DNA of 64,000 nt from Aegilops tauschii subsp. strangulata (taxonomy: Eukaryota; Streptophyta; Magnoliopsida; Poales; Poaceae): contig NC_053041.3 in the NCBI RefSeq assembly GCF_002575655.3, forward strand, positions 377,935,054 through 377,999,053, read 5' to 3'. The notes below the pieces were generated by a model that saw only the letters and a list, made by a program, of their open reading frames with translations, did not search any database and had not been told where the DNA came from. Both the position numbers and the translations under genes were made by a program. Positions 22,595 to 32,379 of this stretch are shown here, one piece after another (within the stretch, counting starts at the first letter, position 1; each line of letters begins with the position of its first letter).

Positions 22595-24162
22595 TGATAC
22601 GTCTCCAACATATCTATAATTTTTTATTGTTCCATGATGTTATATTATCATTCTTGGATGTTTTATAATCATTTCATAGTCATTTTATATCATTTTTTGG
22701 TACTAACCTATTGACATAGTGCCAAGTGCCAGTTGCTTTTTTGCATGTTTTTTACATCACAGGAAATCAATACCAAACGGAGTCCAAACGCAGCGATACT
22801 TTTTGTGGATTTGTTTGGACCAGAAGACATCCAGTGGGCCGAAGAAGCACCTGGGGGGTGCTCCGAGGGGAGCACAACCAGGCGCGCCCTGGTGGGTTGT
22901 TCCCACCTCGGTTGCCACCCGAACCGCCTCTTTACTCTATAAATACCCCAATATTCCAGAAACCCTAGGGGTGTCGACGAAAATCAATTCCAGCCGCCGC
23001 AAGTTCCAGAACCACCAGATCCAATCTAGACACCATCACGGAGGGGTTCATCATGTCCATTGGTGCCTCCCCGATGATGCGTGAGTAGTCTTTTGTAGAC
23101 CTACGGGTCCGTAGTTAGTAGCTAGATGGCTTCCTCTCTCTCTTTTGATTCTCAATACAATGGTCTCTTGGAGATCCATATGATGTAACTCTTTTTGCGA
23201 TGTGTTTGTTGGGATCCGATGAACTTTTAGTTTATGATCAGATCTATCTTTTTATCCATGAAAGTTATTTGAGTCTTCATTGATCTCTTATATGCATGAT
23301 TTCTTATAGCCTCGTATTTCTTCTCCGATATTTGGGTTTTGTTTGGCCAAATTGATCTAATTATCTTGCAATGGGAAGAGGTGCTTTGTGATGGGTTCGA
23401 TCTTACGGTACTTGATCCCAGTGACAGAAGGGGAACCAACACGTATGTATCGTTGCTATTAAGGATAACAAGATGGGGTCTATTTCTACATAAACAGATC
23501 TTGTCTACATCATGTCATCGTTCTTATTGCATTACTCCATTTTTCCATGAACTTAATACACTAGATGCATGCTGGATAGCGGTCGATGTGTGGAGTAATA
23601 GTAGTAGATGCAGGCAGGAGTCGGTCTACTAATCTTGGACGTGATGCCTATATAATGATCATTGCCTGGATATCGTCATGATTATTTGAAGTTCTATCAA
23701 TTGCCCAATAGTAATTCGTTTACCCACCGTTTGCTATTTTCCTCGAGAGAAGCCACTAGTGAAATCTACGACCACCGGGTCTCTTCTTTATTATATTTGC
23801 CTTTGCGATCTATTTTTATTTGCTTTTATTTTTAGATCTATTAAACCAAAAATACAAAAATACCTTGCTGCAATTTATTTTATCTCGCGTTCCCACGAGA
23901 TCTATCTATCAAATTATTACAACTTTCTCACGTCCGTTTGCCAATTTCTGGCACCGTTACCCGAGAGGGATTGACAACCCCTTTAATACGTCGGGTTGCA
24001 AGTATTTGTTATTTGTGTGCAGGTGCCGTTCATGTAGTGTTGCGTGGTTCTCCTACTGGTTCGATAACCTTGATCTCATCACTGAGGGAAATACCTACCA
24101 TTGATGTGATGCATCATCCCTTCCTCTTTGGGGAAATACCGACGTAGTTCTAGCAGACATCA
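22595..24162 (+). repeat. Right LTR of the gag-only element
   Basis: Begins TGATACGTCTCCAACA, ends AGCAGACATCA, and aligns along its full length with the left LTR. It is followed by the target copy GGCGC. Confidence 0.92.
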
Positions 24163-24457
24163 GGCGCGCCGGGGGGCTGGTGCGTCCTGGTGCCTTGTGG
24201 GTGGCAGGGGGGCCCCTCTGGTGGTTCTTTTGCTCCATTATTTTTCTTTCCTTGCAAAAAAATCGTCAAAAAGTTTCGCTGCATTTGGAGAACTTTGATT
24301 TCTGCACAAAAAACAACACCACAATAGTTCTGCTAAAAACAGCGTCAGTCTAGGTTAGTTCTATTTAAATCATATAAAATTGCACCCAAACCATATAAAA
24401 TTGTTGTAAACATGGCATGAATACTTCATAAATTATACGTACGTTAGAGACATATCA
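24163..24457 (-). mobile_element. Reversed LTR fragment, right part
   Basis: This continues the reversed LTR of 16724-17524 after the gag-only insertion. The outer end reads ACGTTAGAGACATATCA, the inverted form of an LTR start TGATATGTCTC. Confidence 0.7.
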
Positions 24458-24587
24458 CCCGCACCTATATAAAGGAGTAGATGGTGTTATTAGACGTTGT
24501 ATACCTGCGCATGAACTGGAATAAATCCTATGGAAGTGTCACTCCGATGCTTACGGAGGACACCATGCGGGAGATAGAACTACACAC

Positions 24588-24862
24588 AAGGTATTACAAT
24601 CTGGTTTTTATTGGACTACTTTTTTCAAAGATGCACGTAAGTTTGTTCTATCTTGCAATGATGTCAAAGAATTGGTAATATTGGTAGACGTCAGGAAATG
24701 CCTATGAACTATTCACTTGTTATTGAACCATTTGATGTTTGGGGATTTGATTATATGGGACCTTTTCCTTCCTCTAATGGGTATACTCATATTTTAGTCG
24801 CTGTTGATTACATTACTAAGTGGGTAGAAGCTATTCCAACTAGTAGAGTTGATCACTAGTGC
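24588..24862 (+). pseudogene. Athila-like integrase fragment
   Basis: Shows SGFYWTTFFKDARKFVLSCN of the zinc-binding region. A one-base loss near 24662 follows, and in the next frame [20 protein letters not shown] and [17 protein letters not shown], with the first catalytic Asp. The second Asp and the Glu are missing because the homology stops at about 24855. Confidence 0.8.
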
Positions 24863-25815
24863 GGAACCTTATGATCATCAAGCCGTATTATTAATTATAA
24901 GAGATGAAAATCCTAAAAGAATAGATGAAGTTGCAATAGAACCCATAAATAAACATTTGACAATCTTGTTGATGATGATCCTAATAGTAAAGAAGAACCA
25001 TTACTATGCATACAAAAAGACTCCGGATAGGTAGTGGTGATATTATTAGAAAAAGTATTATTCAAGACTTCTTTACTTGTGCAGGTTCATTACCTACGAT
25101 CAAAGGATCCATTCTTTCTATAACTACTAGTTTTGCGGATGTTATATCTTTACTTGTGGTAGAATTCGAAAGACAATTTGTGCATATGCATCCTGCTATA
25201 CAATGAGTGTTACTAGAATTTTCCAACATTCATGATCCTTCGGTTAAGCGTTTAGCTAATATATTCTTAGTTAATGAATTTGGTCACATAATGAAAGAGG
25301 AAAGAGGGATATTTGCTTACTATAGAATAAACTGTGAGTGTCCACCTATAGAGGAAATTCTTTATGATCAAGATGAGATAAGAAAACTAAAAATATGTGG
25401 ACTATGCTCCTTAGAATGAAAATCTTAGAAAAAAGGTTTCCCTGTCTATCTAGGTTGAAAAACTTTCTAAGCACAATGATAAATTTTCAATAGGGAACAA
25501 TGGACTAGGTCGTGTACTCAAAGAAAAATTGAGGGAATATCTCTATAGAAACTTATATAATGAAGAAATAACGATTACTTACAAAGGGCCAAAAGAGGAA
25601 CCTCCTCCTAAACTTAATCTCGCGGATTCGGATCCTATTAAATTTAGCCCTTTCAATTACTTTTGGTTACCTGTTAGAAAACTTGCTGCTGAAAGGAGGG
25701 AGTATGAGATGAACATGAATGATCTCCCTTATGGTTATGACAACACTTGAAACTATGCATTATGCCTAGCTAGGGGCATTAAACAATAATGCTTGTTGGG
25801 AGGCAACCGAATAGT
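24863..25815 (+). pseudogene. Broken frames of unknown retroelement protein
   Basis: Successive open pieces (24849-25034, 25006-25206, 25207-25419, 25529-25750) encode AT-rich, charged sequence without a domain I recognise. Notable words are NCECPPIEEILYDQDEIRKL and PFNYFWLPVRKLAAERREYE. After a stop, LCLARGIKQ and CLLGGN match the end of the gag-like protein of the neighbouring complete element. It may be the related gag/ORF of a larger partner. Confidence 0.4.
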
Positions 25816-28800
25816 TATCTTTCTGCTTTTCATGAGTCCACATGATTATTTCCACTGTAATGATTGTGTTTTTATCTCTTAATTAGTGTTTGTGCCAAGT
25901 AAAGCCTTTGGGATGATTTAGATGATAGTTGAATTGATGTCGTGTAAAAACAAAAACTTTTGCGCCTAGTATTTGAATTTACATTTTTTACTGGAACATG
26001 ATCTTGGTCTAAAAATTTTACACAACATTGAGATACAAATTGCCACGTTATCCTAAGTTTTCAGAATTTTTGGAGTTACAAAAGTATGGCTTTAGTTCAG
26101 ATCATTACAGACTGTTCTGTTTTAGACAGATACTATTTTCATTGCATAGTGTGCTTCTTTTGATGATGCTATGGATTATATCGGGGGGTATAAGTCATGG
26201 AGAAGTTATAATAAAGTAGGTATTATGCAAGGGTAATAAGAATTTGTTTATAACAGTACCTAAGTTTAGGACTTACTGATTATACTAACGGATCTTATGA
26301 AGTTTCTATTGTGTTTTGTGTGAGATCATGATGGCTGAAGGAATAAGGAGCGGCAAGACCCTAAGCTTGGGGATGCCCAAGGCACCCCAAGGTAATATTC
26401 AAGAATGACCCAAGCGTCTGAGCTTGGGGATGCCCCAGATGGCATCCCCTCTTTTTTCCACAATTCATCGGTATGTTACTCGGAGCTATATTTTTATTCA
26501 TCACATGATATGAGTTTTGCTTGGAGAGTCTTGTGCTATAGTTTTAATTTGTTTGTTAGTTTGCCACAATCGTTGTTTGCTAGACACATCTTTTGAGAGA
26601 GAGACACGTATTCACCATGATTTGGTAGATTTCTCTATGTGCTTCACTTATATCTTTTGAGTTAGGTAGTTGCTCATGTGCTTCACTTATATCTTTAGAG
26701 CACGGCGGTAGCTATATTTTAAAGAAATCAATTTCACTCTCATGCTTCACTTATATCTTTTTGATAGTTAAATAGGAAGTGGTATTTGCACGTGTTATAA
26801 GACTAGTTCGAAAATTATAGGTATACAAGAGTGGTATAATAAAAACTTTTAGGTAGATCAGTGAATATGAAGCGTGTGATTAATAATATTGATGTAGTAA
26901 TATGAAAGGATATAGTTCAAGATCATTGCTTAGTAAAATTACTGATATTAAGGCTTGTTATGCACTACTCATTTGATTGTCTTTCATGTCGTGATGGGGA
27001 TGTTGGAGCATATTTATTCCTCATTGAAATCCTTTGTGTTTTTCGAATCGGGGGCGTGCGGTGGTTAATTCCTCCCAACCTCCTCCCTAGGGGCATGCGA
27101 GTAGTACTTTGCTTAGAGGGATAATAAAAATTTCACAATAATTATATGAGTTCTTTATGAATAATGTGAGTTAATGGACTACACAACAATCCCACATATC
27201 CATATTCTGCTAGCCTCTTTGGTACCGTGCATTGCCCATTTTCACCTCAACAATTGGTGCAAACTTCGCCGGTGCATCCAAATCCCGTGATATGGCATGC
27301 TCTATCACACATAAGCCTTATTAGATCCTTCCTCAAAACAGCCACCATACCTATCTATCATGGAATTTCCACAGTCACTCTGAGATATATTGCCATGCAA
27401 CTTCCACGGTTACATTTCACATGACTTGTGTGTTCATCGTCATATTGCTTTGCATGATCATATAGAGCTAAAATGATATTTGTGGCAAAGCCACCATTCA
27501 TCATTGTAATACATGTTACGCTAGACCATTGCACATCCTGGTACACTTCAGAGGCATTCATATAGACTCATATTATTCAGGTTATCGAGTTGTAAGTAAA
27601 AAGAAGAAGTGTGATGATCGTTATAGAGCATTGTACCAACGAGGTGAAGAATGATGAAGACTAATGAGTCCTTGAAAAAGTGGGTATGAGGTTCATGATA
27701 TTGTTCTAAAAAATGAAAAATGAGAGAAAAAGAGAGAAGGGCAAGCTACTATCCTTTTACCACACCTGTGCTTCAAAGTAGCACCATGTTCTTCATATAG
27801 AGAGTCTCCATGATTTTGTCACTTTCATATACTAGTGTGAATTTTTACATTATAGAACTTGGCTTGTATATTCCGATGACGGGCTCCCTCAAATGCCCGA
27901 GGTCTTCATGAGCAAGCAAGTTGGATGCACACTCACTTAGTTCTAGTAGCGAGCTTTCATGCACTTATAGCTCTAGTGCATCCGTTGCATGGAAATCCCT
28001 ACTCCTCGCATTAATATTGATTTTAAGGCCTCGCCATTGCCCATCGATCCATCGAGTTGATGCGAGACTTCCTCCACTTTATGTCTTCCATCTTCCAACA
28101 TATTCTATTCCACTCGTAGTGCTACTTCATGTCTCACGCTCATATATCGAGTGATGTTAAAAATGCTGAAGCGAGAATAGCTACGATGCAATTGCTTGGT
28201 TTGGCACCGGGATGCTCTTGTTTTATACTTATGTTAGGAAGACAGAGTCGTGCCATGCTTACATAATTCAATGAGTAGGGGTAACATTCGTTAAACATCG
28301 TATATTTTGAAGAGTAATGAATGTTTTCTAGTATTCATGGATATTGTTATGTTGATATCTATTATGTCATCGTTTCCCAATATTCATACCGTAAAAGAGA
28401 TTACATGATAAGACATGTTAGGTAGCATCACTACTACAGGATGGTCCAAACGCGACACTACGATCAAAGACCCTTCGAAGAAACTGTGTGCGATGCCATA
28501 ATCGCAAACGGTGGTGTAAAAACCGTCAAAAAAGGTGCAAAACATTTGCGATGATGGATGCATCAAACACGATTCAGATTTTAGTTGCGTGTGCGATGCA
28601 GGGCATACGGTCCAGTTCAATTAACTGTTTGGGTTAGGAGGAACAAAAGAAACGGGCAGCCAGATGAAGGCGTGTGCGATATACAGCATACGATTCACTA
28701 GGACGAACTGTGTGTGATTAGGCAACACAATGGAAACGGTTCAATAGAACAAGATGTGTGTGATACGCGGCAAACAGGTCCGTAATCAGAAATGTGTGCG

Positions 28801-28980
28801 AAGACCAATAATAATGGAGACGATTGCTGCTAATAAGCCGTGTGATTTGCTTTGTCTACAGTAGAATAACATATATATATATATAACTGAAATAAACATC
28901 CAATTACATAAGTGACTATACAGATCATTCGCACACCTCAATAAACAATTGCATGCATTCTAAAGAGGAGAAACAATCGT

Positions 28981-29724
28981 CTAGTCATCTACTTCTTGTG
29001 ACGCTCCCGCCACTGCTCTGTGGCTCGATCCCTCATCTAGGGCAGGAAGAAGACACTTCCTCATGTCAACGATCCGCCTGTACATCTCGTAGCTTGTGTA
29101 CGCGTCCATAGCCGCGTACTTGACATGTTGTTCATCCAGTCTCTCATGCCACACACTGTGCCAGGCGTTCTTGTCCTTATTGCTCTCATTCTTCATCTTC
29201 ATGTAGTAGGGGTCGATGATGGCCGAGGCGAGGTCAACCAGGGAGTTCAGTTTGTTTTTGTCGCTGCCCCGGACCTTGTAGTGGTGCTGGATGTTGACAA
29301 GATTCGGGCATTTCAAGTGCAAAACCTTGAGCGCTTTTAGATTGTTGGTGGTGTCCACCATAGCAAAACTGTAGTCGGAGCTGTTGATAAACCTGGAGAA
29401 ACGCTCGCAAGGCCTTGTGGCAAGATGGTAGTGGTAGACGAGGACGTCATGTTGCATGCACAACTGGGTGACGACAACCTTCTGATCGTGCCCGGCACGA
29501 CCGATGGTGTACTCGAGGTCAAAGCCGACCACTCGGTTCTTGTCCTCGGCAAGGAACTGATCCATAGTTTGGATGTAGCTCTCCATCGAGACCAGATCGT
29601 TCGTGTACACCACTGAGAGGGCCTTCCCCCTCACGTGGGTGTCCACTACGTGATGCGTGGTGAACTGCCCGCCGTTGTCGTCGTCGGCCGCTGGGAGCGC
29701 CATTGGAGCCACGGGGAGCGCCAT
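28981..29724 (-). CDS. 3'-5' exonuclease, DEDDy/WRN-like (247 aa), transposon-borne
   Basis: An unbroken single-exon frame starts at 29724. It matches the RNase-D/WRN exonuclease fold: Exo I VVGFDLEYT (Asp69, Glu71), a core strand KVVVTQLCMQHDVLVYHY, Exo II FAMVDTTNNLKAL (residues 120-132) and Exo III HVKYAAMDAY (Tyr203, Asp207). In the family the Exo II motif normally has Asp where Asn128 stands here, so one metal ligand appears lost and activity is doubtful. The protein has only this domain plus a short N-terminus, as in small plant WRN-like exonucleases. It is divergent from the gene at 30684, with 960 bp between holding a Stowaway element. A host gene captured by the CACTA element is inferred. 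Confidence 0.8.
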   Translation of the reverse strand: MALPVAPMALPAADDDNGGQFTTHHVVDTHVRGKALSVVYTNDLVSMESYIQTMDQFLAEDKNRVVGFDLEYTIGRAGHDQKVVVTQLCMQHDVLVYHYHLATRPCERFSRFINSSDYSFAMVDTTNNLKALKVLHLKCPNLVNIQHHYKVRGSDKNKLNSLVDLASAIIDPYYMKMKNESNKDKNAWHSVWHERLDEQHVKYAAMDAYTSYEMYRRIVDMRKCLLPALDEGSSHRAVAGASQEVDD

Positions 29725-30133
29725 TGGAACCGCTGGATGTCCTCTCTATATGTGTCGTCGTGGGTGTGCTTATTGTGTCGTGTGACGCGAGAGATATAAG
29801 GTAAATGGCCGCAGGAATAAATGGGGGCTGGGCGGCCTAGATTCTCTGCGCGTCCGCATGTCAGTTTTTGCAGCGGGTAACTGCATTGTCGCGCCGCGCC
29901 CGGCGCAACCGCATGCACACGAACGTGCGTGATCGTGCACCGGCCCCAAACACTAGCAGCGCGCGTGGGGGGACGAGGGCAGAGCACCCGGAGGGACGCA
30001 AGAGCAGAGCACGCCGCGGCCGCCTGAACCGCAAGCAACCACACGCATAGAGCAGTTGAACATGTAGGAAATGGTCGCCTACAAGCCGGCCGACAGTTGC
30101 GTCGCTGCGTAGAGAGCGGCCGTGTGCTACCAC

Positions 30134-30327
30134 CTCCGTCTAGTCTATAGTCCCCTTTATATTCTGTGCCATACTTTGCCCTCAAATTTAACCAACAAAA
30201 TGTTAATGCATGTTATAAAAATTATATAATTGGAAACTATGTTCAAATACGAATCCAACTATATAATCTTTGGCGACATGCATTCGTATTTTATTAGTTA
30301 AATCATACTTATAAACCAGGACGGGGG
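30134..30327. mobile_element. Stowaway-like MITE between divergent genes
   Basis: The left end CCTCCGTCTAGTCTATAG and the inverted right end (CCCCCGTCCTGGTTTATAAG) are imperfect Stowaway TIRs. The interior is AT-rich. Confidence 0.6.
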
Positions 30328-30590
30328 TATAGTAGGTAATTAAATCGCAAACGTTTTTTTAATCAAGCGTGTGTGTACGTGCCCTTTCTTCCTCCTCTCG
30401 CACGTCTTGTCACCCCGCTGCCGCAGACGGCTTACAGCGCAAGCTTGCGCAGCGCGCGCGGGCGTTCTTTTGGCCAAACGGTGGCGCAAATGAATCGTCG
30501 GTGAGCCCATTCCCTCGCAACCTCGCAGGTTCCCGCGCAAGCTTCCCGCCCGACTCGGTGAAATCCCCCAAAATCCCAATGCTTACCGGC

Positions 30591-30603
30591 CTGCTATAAA
30601 AAC
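30591..30603 (+). promoter_or_regulatory. TATA box of the Ala/Arg-rich gene
   Basis: CTGCTATAAAAAC lies about 85 bp upstream of the ATG at 30684, in a GC-rich promoter with several AAGCTTGCGC-like words. Confidence 0.65.
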
Positions 30604-30683
30604 CCTCACGGCCGACAAGTCATGCGTCGCATTTTCCCCTCCCTCCCTGTAGCTTATCTCGTCTGCTTCTCCCACAATCGCCA

Positions 30684-31427
30684 ATGGCACCGGTCCGTCG
30701 TCTTCGCTCAGCCACTCCACCGTCATCAGAGGACAGCTCCAGCTGGGAGGCTACACCGCGGCGGCGACGCAGTCCCCGGCGTAGTGTAGTGCGCGTGGCG
30801 TCCCTGTTGGGTGTGCGCGGAACACCCACCACACGCTCCGCCGCCGGTGCCCGTCGGCAGCTATTGCCGGCCGCCGTTGCCGCCACACCACCGTCAAAAG
30901 CCAGGGTCGTCACCCGCTCCACCGTCGTGGCCCGAAGGCGGGACGTGGCCATCGTGGCTGCCACCCCACTGCCGGCCACCGTGGCCATCACCCGCTCCGC
31001 CACCGCGGCCCGAAGGCGGGAGGTGGTGGTCGTGGCCGCCACCCCATTGTCGGCCGCCGTGGCCGCCGGCCCACTGTCGACCGCCGGGGTCATCACCCGC
31101 TCCGCCACAGCCGCCCGAAGGCAGGAGGCGGAGGTGGATGCCTGCACGCACGTCAGCGACCTTGTGCGCTACACCGAGTTCCTGTGGGAGGAGGAGGAGC
31201 GCCTTGTCGAGCACGCAAAGAGTCTTACCGCCGCCATGGCCGCGGCACACGCCGCCTCAGAGGCGAGGAATCAGGAGATCTACGAGGAGAACCACCACTT
31301 CGAGAGGGGTCGTTTGGAGCGGCAGAGGGCGTTCGAGGTGAGCGTCGCTGAAGCTGCAACAACGGCAGGCACTGTATTGCGGTTGCCCAGCTCGTCAGTA
31401 GGCTCCTCCTCCTCCGCCTCTTACTGA
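30684..31427 (+). CDS. Ala/Arg-rich protein with internal repeats and coiled coil (247 aa)
   Basis: No known domain is recognised. The N-terminal 60 residues are basic and Ser/Pro-rich (MAPVRRLRSATPPSSEDSSS). Residues about 75-155 hold three imperfect repeats of about 38 residues built on VTRS..VARRRDVAIVAATP, ITRSATAARRREVVVVAATP and ITRSATAARRQE. Residues about 160-225 form a probable charged coiled coil (EFLWEEEERLVEHAKSL ... RGRLERQRAFEVSVAEA). The tail is Ser-rich. The repeats are visible at DNA level, and competing frames exist in the GC-rich stretch. This frame is preferred because it has a TATA box, a good start and a 3' AT-rich flank. Inferred to be a cargo gene of the CACTA-like element. 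Confidence 0.55.
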   Translation: MAPVRRLRSATPPSSEDSSSWEATPRRRRSPRRSVVRVASLLGVRGTPTTRSAAGARRQLLPAAVAATPPSKARVVTRSTVVARRRDVAIVAATPLPATVAITRSATAARRREVVVVAATPLSAAVAAGPLSTAGVITRSATAARRQEAEVDACTHVSDLVRYTEFLWEEEERLVEHAKSLTAAMAAAHAASEARNQEIYEENHHFERGRLERQRAFEVSVAEAATTAGTVLRLPSSSVGSSSSASY

Positions 31428-31766
31428 GCGCGCTCGGCAGATGAGAGGCAGCCAGAAGTAGTACAAAGCCCCTCCGCAGTAGTAGTAGTACAGTAGTATT
31501 TAGGGGCTATTTTGTTCAGTTTATCTCACTATAGATGTGGTGGAACTGTACAAAGTACTTAAAATTAGCTAGTATATATAGTTGAACTAGCTATTTCAGT
31601 ACGTGGTTGGCAACAATTGGGGAAAAGTTTGGTCGGTTCAGCTGTCGAGTGGAACTGTTTGTATAAATTAAGAATGACTGCTTAATCTATGAATGAAATC
31701 TATGCTTAATTACTGAATTTTAGTTGCAAAAATTAGATACTGCTAGTGATTTTTAGCTTCATATTT

Positions 31767-31862
31767 TGACAAATCGCAGTGTTACAAGGTTGACAAATGG
31801 CAATGTTACTAGATCAACAAATGTCAATCTTTCTAGTTTGACAAATGGCAACATACCCAATA
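31767..31862. repeat. 24-bp tandem repeat, 4 copies
   Basis: Units resemble TTGACAAATGGCAATGTTAC plus TAGA. The copies are diverged and lie downstream of the Ala/Arg-rich gene. Confidence 0.65.
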
Positions 31863-32106
31863 TGATGCAAATCTTACCAAATTGTTTGTAAGTGGTTGCA
31901 CATGGGTCATCCAAAAGAATCGTTTGTGTTGAAGAGATGCACAAATCCTGCTCTCACTTTGCATCATGTCGTCCCGGGATCGACGGGCGGGGCGCGGGAG
32001 GACGGCAGCTGGCGGCGCTGAGAGGTAGCGTTCGACGGTGGCGTCCCATGCCGCCGAGGGGGGCGCGCGCACGAAGAGGATGGCAGGCAGCCATGGAAGT
32101 CAAATG

Positions 32107-32245
32107 GCTCGCTTCCCAGTGAGCCTGTGCAGCGTACAGCTCGCACGCTTCCCGGTGAGCCTGCGCATTCGAGGACAGCTTGCATGCCTCTCGGTCAGCC
32201 TACGCACCAGACTGCGCTCACATGCATCCCGTTCAGTCAAGGTCA
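32107..32245. repeat. ~39-bp degenerate repeat, 3-4 copies
   Basis: Each copy has CGCTTCCCGGTGAGCCTGCG or a close variant, spaced 35-42 bp apart. The local DNA is GC-rich and no credible gene is seen in it. Confidence 0.55.
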
Positions 32246-32379
32246 AGCAGCTGTCCGCACAGCACCTCCTACAGAACGCACACGGTTTGAATTGTATAAA
32301 CGTTTGAGATATTAAAGTGGCAGCTATTTTTTCAAAATGCCTTTCTTGGCTGTCATTATTCGAGTGCGTCTTCTCTCAA

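Larger units (their letters stand above)
17525..24162 (+). mobile_element. Complete gag-only Athila-like LTR retrotransposon (6638 bp)
   Basis: It has two LTRs (1577 and 1568 bp, TGAT...ATCA ends) and a perfect target duplication GGCGC (17520-17524, 24163-24167). An Athila-type primer site lies 11 bp after the left LTR and an AAGCTTGGGGATG purine tract precedes the right LTR. The 3.5-kb interior carries only a gag-like gene; no protease, reverse transcriptase or integrase is present, so it would depend on a partner element. The LTRs differ at a modest number of positions by eye, so it is not among the youngest insertions. The pair has internal GC-rich 'GGCGCGCC' blocks. Confidence 0.92.
24458..28428 (+). 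mobile_element. Athila-like element remnant, interior
   Basis: Contains an integrase fragment, a set of broken frames and a long non-coding tail with the AAGCTTGGGGATGCCC words (26363, 26419). The tail parallels that of the gag-only element up to ATGTTAGGTAGCAT at 28416-28428. There a CACTA element is inserted, and the element continues at 40963. Gag, protease and reverse transcriptase are absent. Confidence 0.7.

Noticed and set aside
30811..31341. His/Pro-rich alternative frame over the Ala/Arg-rich gene
   Set aside because: Shares the same GC repeats; the frame from 30684 has the better start, promoter position and coiled-coil end.
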